64,000 nt of DNA from Campanula takesimana (Eukaryota > Streptophyta > Magnoliopsida > Asterales > Campanulaceae), in assembly GCA_026119855.1 (NCBI GenBank), contig JAOWBW010002219.1:1-64000 (forward strand), read 5' to 3'. The position numbers were made by a program, and so were the translations under genes. Under the pieces are notes generated by a model. That model searched no databases, was not told the DNA's origin, and was given only the letters and a program-made list of their open reading frames with translations. This document shows, piece by piece, positions 12,325 through 22,710 of the stretch (its first letter is position 1; every line of letters starts with the position of its first letter).

Positions 12325-12412
12325 TTTGTAATAGAATCATCTCTTTTGTGATAGTGATTTTGTGCTTACTTGTTTTAGAATCATCTCTTTTGTGATAGTG
12401 ATTTTGTGCTAC
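12325..12412 (+). repeat. Short direct repeat after the SIRE third ORF
   Basis: A roughly 37-base unit starting TAGAATCATCTC and ending GATTTTGTGC occurs twice, about 48 bases apart. It is the last sequence I can assign to the SIRE element. Confidence 0.75.
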
Positions 12413-12587
12413 TGCCGCCCTCTTTTCGAGTCACTCGTCTACTCCACTCACCGTGTACGTTCCGCGAGCGGTGGGAACCTTTAACCTAACCCGTGTAAAC
12501 CCACACATAGAGATTAGAACACTCCTCGGACCACCCATTTAGAATGTAAATAAATGCAAAAACTTTTCGCAAAATAAAATGTGCATT
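12413..12587 (+). other. Junction from SIRE to Tat-like sequence
   Basis: No ORF and no LTR end is visible. A SIRE 3' LTR would be expected near here but is missing. Confidence 0.4.
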
Positions 12588-14190
12588 GCATCTAGACGAC
12601 CTCTAAGGTCCATCGCTCACCCCTTGGGCCATCTATCAAAATTCCTCATCTTGGCCTATCTAGGTTACCTACTCATCATTGCGATCCATTTGGGCCTACC
12701 CTTCATCTCGACCCGCTTTGGTCAAAATCCCACCATCCTTTGGCCTCTTAGGACAATCTTATCTACCTTTGACCTCCTAGGTCAACCTTTGACCCCCTGG
12801 GTCAACCTTCCCAACCTTTGACCTCCAAGGTCGACCTTATCTACCTTTGACCTCTTAAGCCAACCTTTGACCCCCTAGGTCAACCTTTGACCTCCTAGGT
12901 CAACCTTACCACCCTTTGACCTCTTAGGCCAACCTTTGACCCCCTAGGTCAATCTTATCCGTTTAAGTCAACCTTTGACCCCCTAGGTCAACCTTACCTA
13001 CCTTTGACCTCCTAGGTCAACCTTTGACCCCCTGGGTCAACCTTCCCAACCTTTGACCCCAAGGTCAACCTTATCTACCTTCGACCTCTTAGGTCACCCC
13101 TCGACCTCTTAGGTCAACCTTTGACCCCTTAGGTCAACCTCATCCGCCTTTGACCTCTTAGGTCAACCTTTGACCCCATAGGTCATTCTCATCCGCCTTT
13201 GACCTCTTAGGTCAACCTCATCCGCCTTTGACCTCTTAGGTCTACCCTTGACCCCCTAGGTCAACTTTATCAACCTCTGACCTCTTAGGTCAACCCTTGA
13301 CCTCCTAGGTCAACCTTATCACCTTCGACCTCTTAGGTCACCCCTCGACCTCTTAGGTCAACCTTTGACCCCTTAGGTCAACCTCATCCGCCTTTGACCT
13401 CGTAGGTCAACCTTTGACCCCATAGGTCATTCTCATCTGCCTTTGACCCCATAGGTCAAACCTTGGACCTCTTAGGTCAACTTTATCACCCCTCGATCTC
13501 TTAGGTCAACCTTTGACCACTTAGGTCAACCTTATCCACCTTTGACCTCTGAGGTCAACCTTTGACTCCCTAAGTCAACCCAATCACATTTCGACTTCTT
13601 AAGTCAACCTTTGACCCTTAGGTCAACCTTATCCGCTATTGACCTCTTAGGTCAATCTTTGGTCCCATAGGTGAACCCAATTACCGTTGTCCATACCAAC
13701 CTAGGTCAACCCGTCTCGACCCGTTTAGGTCCACACACCATCCTCGACCCATCTAGGTCAACTCGTCCGTCTTAGGTTAAAACTATCCCTCTACCTTTGA
13801 CCCATCTAGGTCAATCCCTGGCCCGCTTAAGTCGACTTGCCCGTCATGAATCTATCTACCGACCTCCCTAGGTCAACCAACCCGAATAGGTCAGCCTGCC
13901 CATGTTTAACCCGTATAGGTCAACCATTTAGGTCAACCAACTCACATTCGACCCGCTTAGGTCAAACCATATCTACCCCGCTTAGATCATCCCATAGGCA
14001 ACCCGCTACAACCCGCTATCTTGATTCATTCACCATATAGGTCAATCCAACCCTTCTCATTTAGGTCGACCTATCCATTACCCATCTAGGTCAACCCACC
14101 ATTATCATCGCATTCTAGCTTGAACCACTTCTTGTCTAAAACCTTAGGTCAAACCTTAGGTCAAATTTAGGTCAAACCATAAGTCAAACC
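12588..14190 (+). repeat. Palindromic TTGACC...GGTCAA minisatellite
   Basis: Degenerate tandem array of a roughly 20-base unit, for example TTTGACCTCTTAGGTCAACC. Each unit is an inverted repeat of TTGACC and GGTCAA with a 4-5 base centre (TCTTA, CCCTA). More than 30 TTTGACC occurrences can be counted between 12768 and 13680; the array becomes irregular after 13680. TTGACC is also the core W-box recognised by plant WRKY factors. There is no coding potential; ORFs here are artefacts of the repeat. Confidence 0.85.
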
Positions 14191-14370
14191 ATACCCGACT
14201 CAATCAAAACCAACTCCTATAGGTCTTCCTCACCCATGCGTGACCAAGGACCGAGTCATCTCCGGCTTTTGACCTCAAGATCGCTCTTTATCTTAAAAAG
14301 ACTCTATCAAATTGACCCCTATGGTCACCTCTCACCTCTTTTTTTTTTAAAAAAAGGTCTAACTTGATTC

Positions 14371-14450
14371 GAACTACGGCGACCTGAGCCTCTTATTATG
14401 TGGGACCTCTCCCTCATGGTAAGGGGAACGTAGGCAACTTCGGCCCGGTC
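14371..14450 (+). repeat. Conserved GAACTACG / GTAGGCAAC element, copy 1
   Basis: GAACTACGGCGACCTGAGCC, a variable arm and AACGTAGGCAACTT. GAACTACG can pair with CGTAG. Shared by seven places in this window (also 16737, 23754, 23917, 24879, 33383, 41522), all in untranslated parts of Tat-type Gypsy DNA. It lies upstream of a GACTCT motif (about 14495) and the gag ORF. Confidence 0.75.
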
Positions 14451-14602
14451 AAACTTTCAATTTTTTACCAAAATGCATTTCAAAAATGTGGACACCGACT
14501 CTTTTCCAAAAAATGATTTTATAACGATGCCTTATCATTAAATACGAATCTAATTTAATTCAACTAAGAGGCTTAATTCTTTCATGAATAGAGTTCTGCA
14601 TC

Positions 14603-15283
14603 ATGTCGGCTGCAAGGAACATCGAAGTTGCAACTGAAGCTGCTACCCAAGATCCCGAGACAATCCTCTACACCGGTACTGCTCTCAGTAAGCAAGCATC
14701 CCACTTCGAAGCCATCCTCGATGAACAAGCAATCCACTTTAAGGCCATTCTCAACGAGCAAGCAACACACTTTCAGAAGGAGATGCATAAGACCCTAAGA
14801 GATATCGAGAGGCGCCATTTGTCTGACATTCGTGGCGTTTATGATTACCTCAGTCGAGTTCTCCCTCTTTCTCAATGTCAACACCCGTACGCTCCTCAAA
14901 TGTATGGGCCGCCACAGACTGTCCCCGTCGGGATGCCTCCTATGACTACTCATCAACAAGGGGTGCCGGTACCTAAATCACCCTCAAAGACAGTTCGTGA
15001 AAGGAAGGACGAGCGCGAATTCGACGACTTGGGCAAACTCTTCAAAAGTCTAGTTCAAGCCGGCAAGTTGTCTCCTTTGTTCAATTATGAACCAAGTAAG
15101 GTGAAGCAAGGCTTGGATCCCTCCAAACACTGCCAATACCACCAGTACATTGGGCATGACACCGAAGATTGCCTCCAATTGAGGAGAAAGATTCAAAGCC
15201 TCATTAACAGCGGAGTCATCACCCGCCAACGGAATACATGGGCATGGGCAAAAGAGGAAATTGGGGCTACCTCCTTTAAATAA
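14603..15283 (+). CDS. Stand-alone Gag-like ORF of a Tat-type Gypsy element
   Basis: 226 residues in one frame. The N-terminal third is helical with a repeated ILxEQAxHF motif (three copies, about residues 29-60), suggesting a coiled coil. The C-terminal half contains the Gag zinc-finger-like motif HCQYHQYIGHDTEDC (about residues 177-191), typical of Tat-lineage Gag just upstream of protease. The capsid core that normally precedes this motif is missing and no pol follows, so it looks like an internally deleted, non-autonomous element. ATG 14603 is the first in frame. It is open without stops, so a small RNA-binding protein could be made. Confidence 0.7.
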   Translation: MSAARNIEVATEAATQDPETILYTGTALSKQASHFEAILDEQAIHFKAILNEQATHFQKEMHKTLRDIERRHLSDIRGVYDYLSRVLPLSQCQHPYAPQMYGPPQTVPVGMPPMTTHQQGVPVPKSPSKTVRERKDEREFDDLGKLFKSLVQAGKLSPLFNYEPSKVKQGLDPSKHCQYHQYIGHDTEDCLQLRRKIQSLINSGVITRQRNTWAWAKEEIGATSFK

Positions 15284-16142
15284 AAGAAAAGAAAAGGGTC
15301 ATTCAGTCTTCGTAGGTTCTAGAGTGTCTTTAGTCAAAAGTCCACCTTGGACGATTTTTGTTTCTTTAAGTAAAAGTCCACCCCGGACTAGTCAGTTTAA
15401 ATCTTTTAGTTCCAATAAAAGGGTCTTTATTTCTTTTCTTTTCTCTCTAGACTTGAGATATAAGCTTGCATATATCAATTTCATGAAAATTGTCTTATTC
15501 ACCATTTTCGCTTGATTGCTATATCTTTATATGATGAATTAATCTTAATCTTACTCATTAATGACGACTCATTAAAAGGTAAATGGACCCACAAACCATT
15601 CACATAACTAAGTAAACGATTAATCTCAAAATAACAAATGCTTCGATCAATTGGGATGAACGAATCACTTTCCCTTCTCTCTACATTCTACCCCCATACA
15701 CTCTCTCTATACACTCACCATTTGTACACACTTCATGTACACTCTCTATATACACCTTCTCCCATACACTATCCTCATACGCCTCTCATCCTACCATTAG
15801 ACCCCTTTTTATAAGGTCGTGACCAAGAAATGGACTGCGGTTGCTCATCATCAAATAGACATCCATGCTGCCACAATTTAAAGGATTGGTTTGTTCCCAT
15901 CATGAGTACTACATGCCGTTACACTGGGGCTGTCCGTATTCCATCGCAAATATAAGACAAGTGCACGAAGTCATTCATTGGTGCACGTGATAATCCAATG
16001 GAGCTCTACCGGTGAAAATCAAGGGGCTAGGACGCCCGCCGCCAGCAAAAGGCCGCTTGAACTATAAGGAAGCTACCTCGCAATCGAGAAAGGCGAAAGA
16101 AAACTAGGGGCTTGTCTCGCCCAATGTTTCATGTACAAATAT

Positions 16143-16157
<15 letters not shown>
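15284..16157 (+). other. Non-coding 3' region of the Tat-type gag-only element
   Basis: No convincing ORF. Contains duplicated words (AAAGTCCACC at about 15338 and 15375) and a stretch rich in ACACTCTC/TACACT (about 15690-15780). Confidence 0.4.

Positions 16158-16216
<59 letters not shown>
16158..16216. repeat. (AT)n microsatellite
   Basis: Uninterrupted AT dinucleotides after a poly-A run. Translations through it are artefacts. Confidence 0.95.
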
Positions 16217-16219
<3 letters not shown>

Positions 16220-16221
16220 TG

Positions 16222-16257
16222 GCTCGCTAGGTTGAAACCCAAAAGGGCGGCCTAGGC
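16222..16257 (+). repeat. Conserved Tat hairpin, copy 2
   Basis: GCTCGCTAGGTTG to GGCCTAGGC. CTAGG pairs with CCTAG; the inner stem is CCC-AAAA-GGG. Confidence 0.75.
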
Positions 16258-16284
16258 AAAAGTTAGAGCATTGCACAAAAAGAA

Positions 16285-16321
16285 GCCCGCTAGGTTGAAA
16301 GCCCGAAAGGGCGGCCTAGGC
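16285..16321 (+). repeat. Conserved Tat hairpin, copy 3
   Basis: GCCCGCTAGGTTG to GGCCTAGGC, 63 bases after copy 2 and followed by a run of A. The two-hairpin arrangement is repeated at 41299-41402. Confidence 0.75.
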
Positions 16322-17242
16322 AAAAAAAAAAAAAAAAAAAAAAAAGGGTGTGCACAAAGAGATAAAATATAAAAAAAAATAAAGAAAAATAGAAGGGGCT
16401 ATCACCATGGAAAAGTAAAAGTCTCATTTTCTTTTCACCTCAAATGTTCTATTTTCCTTTCTTTCCTTACAAAGTAGATAAACGGCAGCAACCCATGACA
16501 ACTACGATGGAGCAATCCACTGCAACAACTACAAAGGAGTAATCTACCGCAATGAGCTACACAGAACAACTCACCTCAAATGAACCTCACACCCCTAAAC
16601 TCAAAACCCAACTTCATCGTCAACCGGGCAACCACTCAAAGCCAAACATAACCTACCTTGGGCCAACTTTCTTTCTTTTCTTTCCTCCCACACATACCCA
16701 CTGAAACCCGACACCATCGTCAAGCGGGTCATCCCCGAACTACGCGGACCTGAGCTCCTCACCTTGAGGAGAACGTAGGCAACCTCCCGGTTCGGTCCAA
16801 AATATACACAACCCACCTCGAGCCAATTTTCTTTCTCTTCTCTCTTCCCCCATATTTCTACTCCTGACTTATTCACTCACAATTGATCAAAACATTTATT
16901 AATTTGAGGCTACCTGTTTACCAATTAACCATAACTCATTAACTAATCAACGAGGTCCATTCTCGAGCAATCAAATGAGAATCTTGAATAAAACAATTTT
17001 CAAATGTCTCGACAAGTCTTCCGTTCTACAATCTAAGAAAGAGCTAAACACTTACTTTCTGTCAAAGCAGGGGCTTCCTCCCTTTTGTACATATATACCC
17101 TCAGTTGCTCAAAGAGTCAAAATGTGAGTACTATCTCTCTCTCTCTCTCTTACTCTCACCAAAATGCCCCCGCATGTTTAAACAATTATTTTTCCTTTTT
17201 TTAGTCGACTGAATGATTTTCAAAAAAAAAAAAAAAAAAAAA
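16322..17242 (+). other. Tat-type untranslated sequence with poly-A runs
   Basis: No gene seen. Contains A-runs (16322-16345, 17222-17244), one GAACTACG element (16737-16800) and a CT microsatellite (about 17128-17150). The A-run at 17222-17244 directly precedes the duplicated flank. Confidence 0.45.
16737..16800 (+). repeat. Conserved GAACTACG / GTAGGCAAC element, copy 2
   Basis: GAACTACGCGGACCTGAGCT, then CTCACCTTGAG as a small hairpin, then AACGTAGGCAACCT. Confidence 0.75.
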
Positions 17243-18144
17243 AAGGAGATGACGCAAAAGAGATGCCCGCTAGATTGAAAACCCGAAAGGGCGGTCTAGG
17301 CAGAAAAAAGGGTGCGTCTTAAAGGAGGTAGGATACCCCGCTCTACACCCTTATCGAACTGGGGCTTCCCCAACAGAAAGGGTCGACTATGTGGTTTCCC
17401 AGAGAATAGCGAGGCGTCAACAAGGATACACTTAGAAGAAGGGCACTCCTCATCGTCAAACTCGGCACGCGACGACCTATTTGGATTGATTAGAATCATA
17501 ATTAATTATAAGGCATCTGTATAAGAGCATAACACTTTCGTAAAGTTTTCTCCTCCCCGACACTTTGTTTATAAACCCGCACGCTCAGTCTCCACAAAAT
17601 TGTAAAAACATCCTCGATCCATCTCCGTGATTCTTGAGTTGACTCGGTCCTTCACCCTATTTCCTACACAATAGGATACCCTTAGGTCCCAACCTACCTG
17701 GTTCAAAACCTTAGGTCCCAAGCCTACCCAGTCAGTCTTGCCTAAGTTACACCATAAACTCTCTAGGTCCCGAGCCTACCCGATCGGTCTTACCTAGGTC
17801 CCAAACCTACCCGGTGAGTCTTACCTACGTTACATCATAACCTCTTAGCTCGACCTTCCACAAGTTCGTAGCATGACCCCTTCGGCCTCAAACCGGTTCT
17901 ACCCAAAACTTCAGACCTTAAACTAGTTAACCAAAGCCAAATCCTTAGGGTGACCCATTAGGTCCCGAACCTACCGGTCCCGAGCCTACCCGATCTCCTA
18001 GATCTCAAACCTACCAACACATACTCATCCTTACCTTGTCTAAGCAATGGCTCTCTTATCCTCCTCGTTCCAACCTTTTAGGTCTACTCAGTCTAACCTG
18101 TTGAGCGATCCCTGAGATCCCAAGACCATTCGAGTCTACCAAAC
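17243..18144 (+). repeat. Right copy of the 0.9-kb duplicated flank
   Basis: Nearly identical to 1-900. Differences seen include AAAAAAGGG for AAAAGGGG, CACTCCTC for CACCCCTC, ACACAATA for ACATAATA and one inserted C near 17692. It ends in CAAAC (18140-18144), the target site of the solo LTR. Confidence 0.9.
17265..17301 (+). repeat. Conserved Tat hairpin, copy 4
   Basis: Identical to the copy at 23-59, as expected from the duplication. Confidence 0.75.
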
Positions 18145-19590
18145 TGTTGGGTATGCCCACACATATCTCAGTTTCAATGTATTAGGATTTATTAGATTTG
18201 ATTGATCCATCACCTAAGTTTTATTTCATGGACTTTACACCCACATGTAAGAAGTATTTATACTTCATTTTTTTAGGTTGTCCATTGTTATAGAATAGGC
18301 TTAGAAATAGGGCAAGAAGATCAAGTTTCAAGAAAAATCACTCAGTGAGTTTGAGCCGCGCTTATGCGCCTCCTGCGCCACGCGCCACGCGCCTTCCACA
18401 TTCGCGCCATGCGCCATTTAGAACGCGCGCACAAGGCTCTCTTCATAAGCTATGTTACGCGCCTCTGCGCCCCTTGTTTTAAGCGCACGCGTCTGTGCGC
18501 CTCTTGGCTCAATGCGCCTCTTGGCTCAAACGCGCCTCAAAGTGTTCATTCAAACTCAGTGATTTATTGAAGACTCGAAGACTTGAAGAGAATTCAAATT
18601 ACGCCAATGATCCAACGGTGGTTAAAAGATGCATATGCGCCTAATCTGTAACGGTCACTTTTATGTTGAGTGTCAAAATGACCATAATATATGCATGCTC
18701 CAATCAACGAGCGACAGCTCATCTTATCCACAAGGATTTCCAACGGCTAGTTTTTTGAAGTTCACTATAAATACCCCATAACTTCAACATTTTTGAAGTT
18801 GCTGAGTTTTGCTAAGAATTTCAAGAATTTCTCTCTCAAAGCATTTGTTGAAGATTTGAAGATTGCCTTCGTTTTTCCAGATTTCTCAAGAATATCTTCA
18901 TACCTTCATCCTTAGCCCAGATCTTCAAGACTTAACACTTTAGTTTCTTGTGCTCTCCATCTCAAAGATCTAAAGAGCCTTGATACTAAGAACACACACG
19001 CACCTCTTTAAGATTAATCATTTAGATTCATCTTTTAGAGATACACCGGTTATTGTTTTGGATTTGTTCTTTCATAGTAATAGATCTTGAGTTAGTATAT
19101 AAGCTCAAACGTTGTAATTTGTAACACTCACTCATTATATAAGATCTCGATTAGAAATCCAAGACTAACCATCTTGGTAGAGGACGTAAATCTTTCATTG
19201 ATCGAACCTCTCCAAATAGCTTGTGTTATTATCTTGTTATTTCTTTCAAGTTATTATTTTCACTCACTACTTGCTTGTTTACTCATTGTAGATTGTTTGA
19301 ACTAAATTGTGTTGTGTTTGTTATATCATTTGCCTTAGTTCCTTATTTCACTCACTTTGAGCCAAAATACTTAGTGTGTGTGTTGCGCTCCCTTTATCAC
19401 TTTGCGCCTACTTTCATTACTAAATTCCGCTGTGCATTTCACTCACTCACTTAGGCGCATTTCATTACGCTTACTTGATAAAGTGCGCATTTGCAATTGA
19501 GTTTTTCAAGGGTACGAAAAGATTTTTAAAACAGCTATTCACCCCCCCTCTAGCTATTTTTCATACCCTTGTTGCCCTTTGGGACCAACA
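18145..19590 (+). mobile_element. Solo SIRE-type LTR with target site duplication CAAAC
   Basis: 1446 bases, TGTTGG...CCAACA, flanked by CAAAC at 18140-18144 and 19591-19595. Same family as the LTR at 901-2364, with small indels (18648, 18395-18410). There is no primer binding site or polypurine tract next to it, so it is a solo LTR left by LTR-LTR recombination. Confidence 0.92.
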
Positions 19591-19595
19591 CAAAC

Positions 19596-20690
19596 ACCTA
19601 CCTTTTAGGTCTTTAGAATATCTGATTCATACCTTAGGCCTCAACCCCTAAACCTTTAGGTCACAAGACTTTCTACCCTTTAGGTCTCTCACCTTACATC
19701 TCCACCCTTTGGACTCTGTAATTCCCAAGCCTACTTGGTCCGACTAAAAGCGACAACATCTACGTCTCCCGACTCCCGTCATGTCCAAGCCATGACCCTA
19801 CCACTCTTAAACCTACCAAGTACCAACCTAGTGTCACCCATTAGCCTCAAAAGACTTCCTAGTCTGACCTTCAACCCCTTAAGGACTCTAACTTACTTAA
19901 TCCAAGCCGAGTCCAAACCTCGCCACCTACAAGGTCCACCCTTGAACTCCATGGATCTCAAACATCGCTCCCCCAACGAGTCCAAATCTCAAACCTTGCT
20001 CAAGTACATAGGATCTCCTGCGCACCACGCCATACCATAGGGATCTCAATACCCATCAGGTTAAAACCCATGTCCTTAAACACCTTTGGTCCCATCCCTA
20101 ACCTACCTTCGAAATTGCCAAACGATCTTAGTCACACGCATGACCTCTAAGGCAAAATTAAATCCTAAGCATACCCAATCCTGTTAGGCACACTATTTTA
20201 CTCAAAGCAAAGTCTTGGACACTCGATCCGTTACCTAAAGCGCCAACATGGTCATATATCCAAAACCATTTCCCGCACTTATGGTTCGCACCTAGCCTAA
20301 ACTTTCAAACGCTCTAGGATCCAAGCCCGACATGCGTATTAGGTACTAGGATCATCCAATCCCAATCCGTTTCTCCTTGGCCGACCTCAAGCCTGCTTGG
20401 TCCTAACCCATAACGCGGTTTCTCTAGGACAAAAGACTTACCCGCTTGAAAGCCTTATGTCCCAACGCTACCCTGCCTAGCCTTCGATCTCCTAGATCTC
20501 ACGCCTACCATTCCATTAGGCCCCGGTCTCCTAAACACATGTCTGAGTCTTACCCTAGCTAAACCCTAGCACTCTAGCCTAGGTCTAATCTATCGAGCCT
20601 ATCCAGCCACGAGGTATCAAGCTCATTTGCCCAAAACCGCAACACTCTTAGACCTCAAACTTGCTCGGTCTAAACCAAGACAAACCTTCA
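19596..20690 (+). other. Tat-type untranslated sequence rich in AGGTC / CCTA words
   Basis: No gene seen. Continues the low-complexity style of 17690-18140 on the other side of the solo LTR, so both belong to one interrupted element. Confidence 0.5.
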
Positions 20691-22215
20691 AATGCTTTCG
20701 GTCTCCAAACCCTAGCCTTAAACCTAGGTAAACACATTCTCTAAACCCTAGCCTCAAGCCTAGGTAGTCATATCATTCTCTCTGAACCCTAGCCTCAAGC
20801 CTAGGTAATTACATCCTTCCTAAACCCTAGCCTAGGTAGTTACATCCCTTCCAAACCCTAGCTTAGAGCCTAGGTATTTACACCCTTCCTAAACCCTAGC
20901 CTTGATCCTAGGTAGTCACATATCCTCTCTAAACCCTAGCCTTAAGCCTAGGAAACCACAACATCCCCATTAACCCTAGCCCAAGTTCTAGGGAATTTCC
21001 AAAGCCCCGTATGCAACATCATTTCCAAATTCCCGAAACCCTAGTCTCGAAACCTAGGAAATTTACAATCTTAATCCCCCGTCTTATTGAACCCTAACCC
21101 AAACCTAGGATACAATGCCCTGTCCAAAACTTAATCAACCCTAGCCTCAAACCTAGGAAGTCGCGTTCTCCCCAAACCCTAGCCTCGAGCCTAGGTAGTC
21201 GCATTCGCTCTAAACCCTAGCCTCGAGCCTAGGTAGTCGCATTCGCTCTAAACCCTAGCCTCAAGCCTAGGTAGTCGCACTCTTTCCAAACCCTAGCCTC
21301 GAGCCTAGGTAGTCGCATTCGCTCTAGCCTCGAGCCTAGGTAGTCGCATTCGATCTAAACCCTAGCCTCAAGCCTAGGTAGTCGCACTCTTTCTAAAGCC
21401 CTAGTCTCAAGGCTAGGTAGAAATTATCCTCTGTAAACTCTATCAACAAGCCTAGGATTCAACATTCCCTTTAAACCCCAGTCCTATACCTAGGAAACTC
21501 CTTCACCTTAATCTCAAAACGTAGGAAGTTTACAGTCCTTGGCCTTAAAACCTAGCCTAAAGCCTAGGTTACCATGAACCTTTCCAAGCCATAGTCACCA
21601 ATCCCGGAAAATGGTGAACCCTAACATCAAGCTTAGTGGACCTTCCACAAAAGCAATCCCTCTTCCCAACGGTCCATGGTCTCAAGCCTAGAAGTCACAA
21701 CCCTTTCAACTCCCAGCCTTGGGTCTAAAGCCAACGCCTTTGCAACCTCTGAACCTACCACAACTCCAAGCCCTAGCCTCGAAGCCTAGGATATTTCTAA
21801 ACCCTAGTCCCAAACCTAGGAGAGTCATGGTCCTTAAACACCAGTTTCCAAACCCTTGTTCGAAACCCTAACATCTAGGAAGTTCCCAAACCTAGGAATT
21901 TGCATTCTCTCCAAACCCTAGTCTCAAGCCTAGGAAGCACCATCCCCTTTTACCCTAGCCCAAGTTCTAGGGAATTTCTAAAGCCCTGTGTGCAACATCC
22001 TTTCCAAATTCTCGAAACCCTAGTCTCGAAACCTAGGAAATTTATAATCTCAATCCCCCGCTAGTCTTATGCCTAGGATACAATAGCCTTTCCATATTCT
22101 CTCCGAACCCTAGCCTCGAGCCTAGGCAGTCGCATTCTCTCCAAACCCTAGCCCGTAAGCCTAGGAAACCCACATTGTATCCAAGACACAATCTCAAGTC
22201 TAAACAACCATAACA
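20691..22215 (+). repeat. Minisatellite of about 35-45 bases: AAACCCTAGCCTCGAGCCTAGG
   Basis: Unit AAACCCTAGCCT + CGAGCCTAGGTAGTCGCATT with variants. Best preserved at 21170-21420, where several units are nearly identical. CCTAG...CTAGG forms an inverted repeat around CTCGAG. Degenerate units extend on both sides. Confidence 0.85.
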
Positions 22216-22431
22216 TCTTTTGCATCCTTATCTCAAGGCTAAGAGGCTACCCATCCTCTTTCCTTAGAAGCCTTAGGTCCTACCCTAAGAAACCAAGCAA
22301 AATGTCCCTTACCTAATACCTTCATCTTAATGGTTCGTAGCCTCATGTTATGTATTCCTCCTAATTTAGGGTAAGCGGATCCCAAACATTACGCTTTCCG
22401 TGGTCGTCCTTTGCTCACCAAAGAGTCCTTT

Positions 22432-22575
22432 ACCTTGGCGACTCCCCGTGAGTCCATCACCTTTGCGACTCCCCAAGAGTCCATCACTTCTGCGATACCC
22501 TGAGAGTCTATCACCTTCATGACTCCTTGAGAGTTCATCCCGTTTGCGACTCCATAACAATTCATCATCTTTGCC
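22432..22575 (+). repeat. Short GACTC...GAGTC tandem repeat
   Basis: About five units of roughly 30 bases, for example GCGACTCCCC + GTGAGTCCATCACC. GACTC and GAGTC are inverted around 4-6 bases. Another palindrome-based array in the same 3' region. Confidence 0.75.
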
Positions 22576-22710
22576 TCCACATGCAAAATTTCAGTTTTAC
22601 CCCTGGTACATTTCCCTTTGTTCATTTTTAGGTGCCCTTAGCGCTATTTTGACTGATATTCGTTACCTTTGAATGTGGAAAACCCCTTAAAACTTCCTAA
22701 TATTTGCTTA

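Larger units (their letters stand above)
901..12412 (+). mobile_element. SIRE-type Ty1/Copia retrotransposon lacking its 3' LTR
   Basis: An LTR of about 1.46 kb, a primer binding site matching initiator tRNA-Met (TGGTATCAGAGC), gag, pol in Copia order (protease, integrase, RT, RNase H) and a third ORF downstream of pol are all on the plus strand. A third ORF after pol together with long LTRs is typical of the SIRE/Maximus lineage. The copy is dead: gag, pol and the third ORF all carry frameshifts. No second LTR follows the third ORF; the sequence changes to Tat-like repeats around 12413. The target site CAAAC lies at 896-900. The word GCGCC is strikingly abundant along the whole element. Confidence 0.85.

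Noticed and set aside
12579..14040. ORFs rich in Leu/Thr/Pro within the TTGACC array
   Set aside because: Products of the tandem repeat, open only because the unit lacks stops in some frames.
16073..16276. Minus-strand ORF with Tyr-Ile run
   Set aside because: Runs through the (AT)n microsatellite and a conserved hairpin; no gene.
20691..22215. Telomere-like AAACCCTAG words
   Set aside because: The plant telomere repeat is CCCTAAA in uninterrupted tandem. Here AAACCCTAG is part of a 35-45 base unit with CCTAGG arms, so it is an interstitial minisatellite.
22366..22625. Minus-strand repetitive ORFs with SRKRDEL and GVAKVMDS repeats
   Set aside because: They read through the GACTC...GAGTC tandem repeat; no start context and no family similarity.
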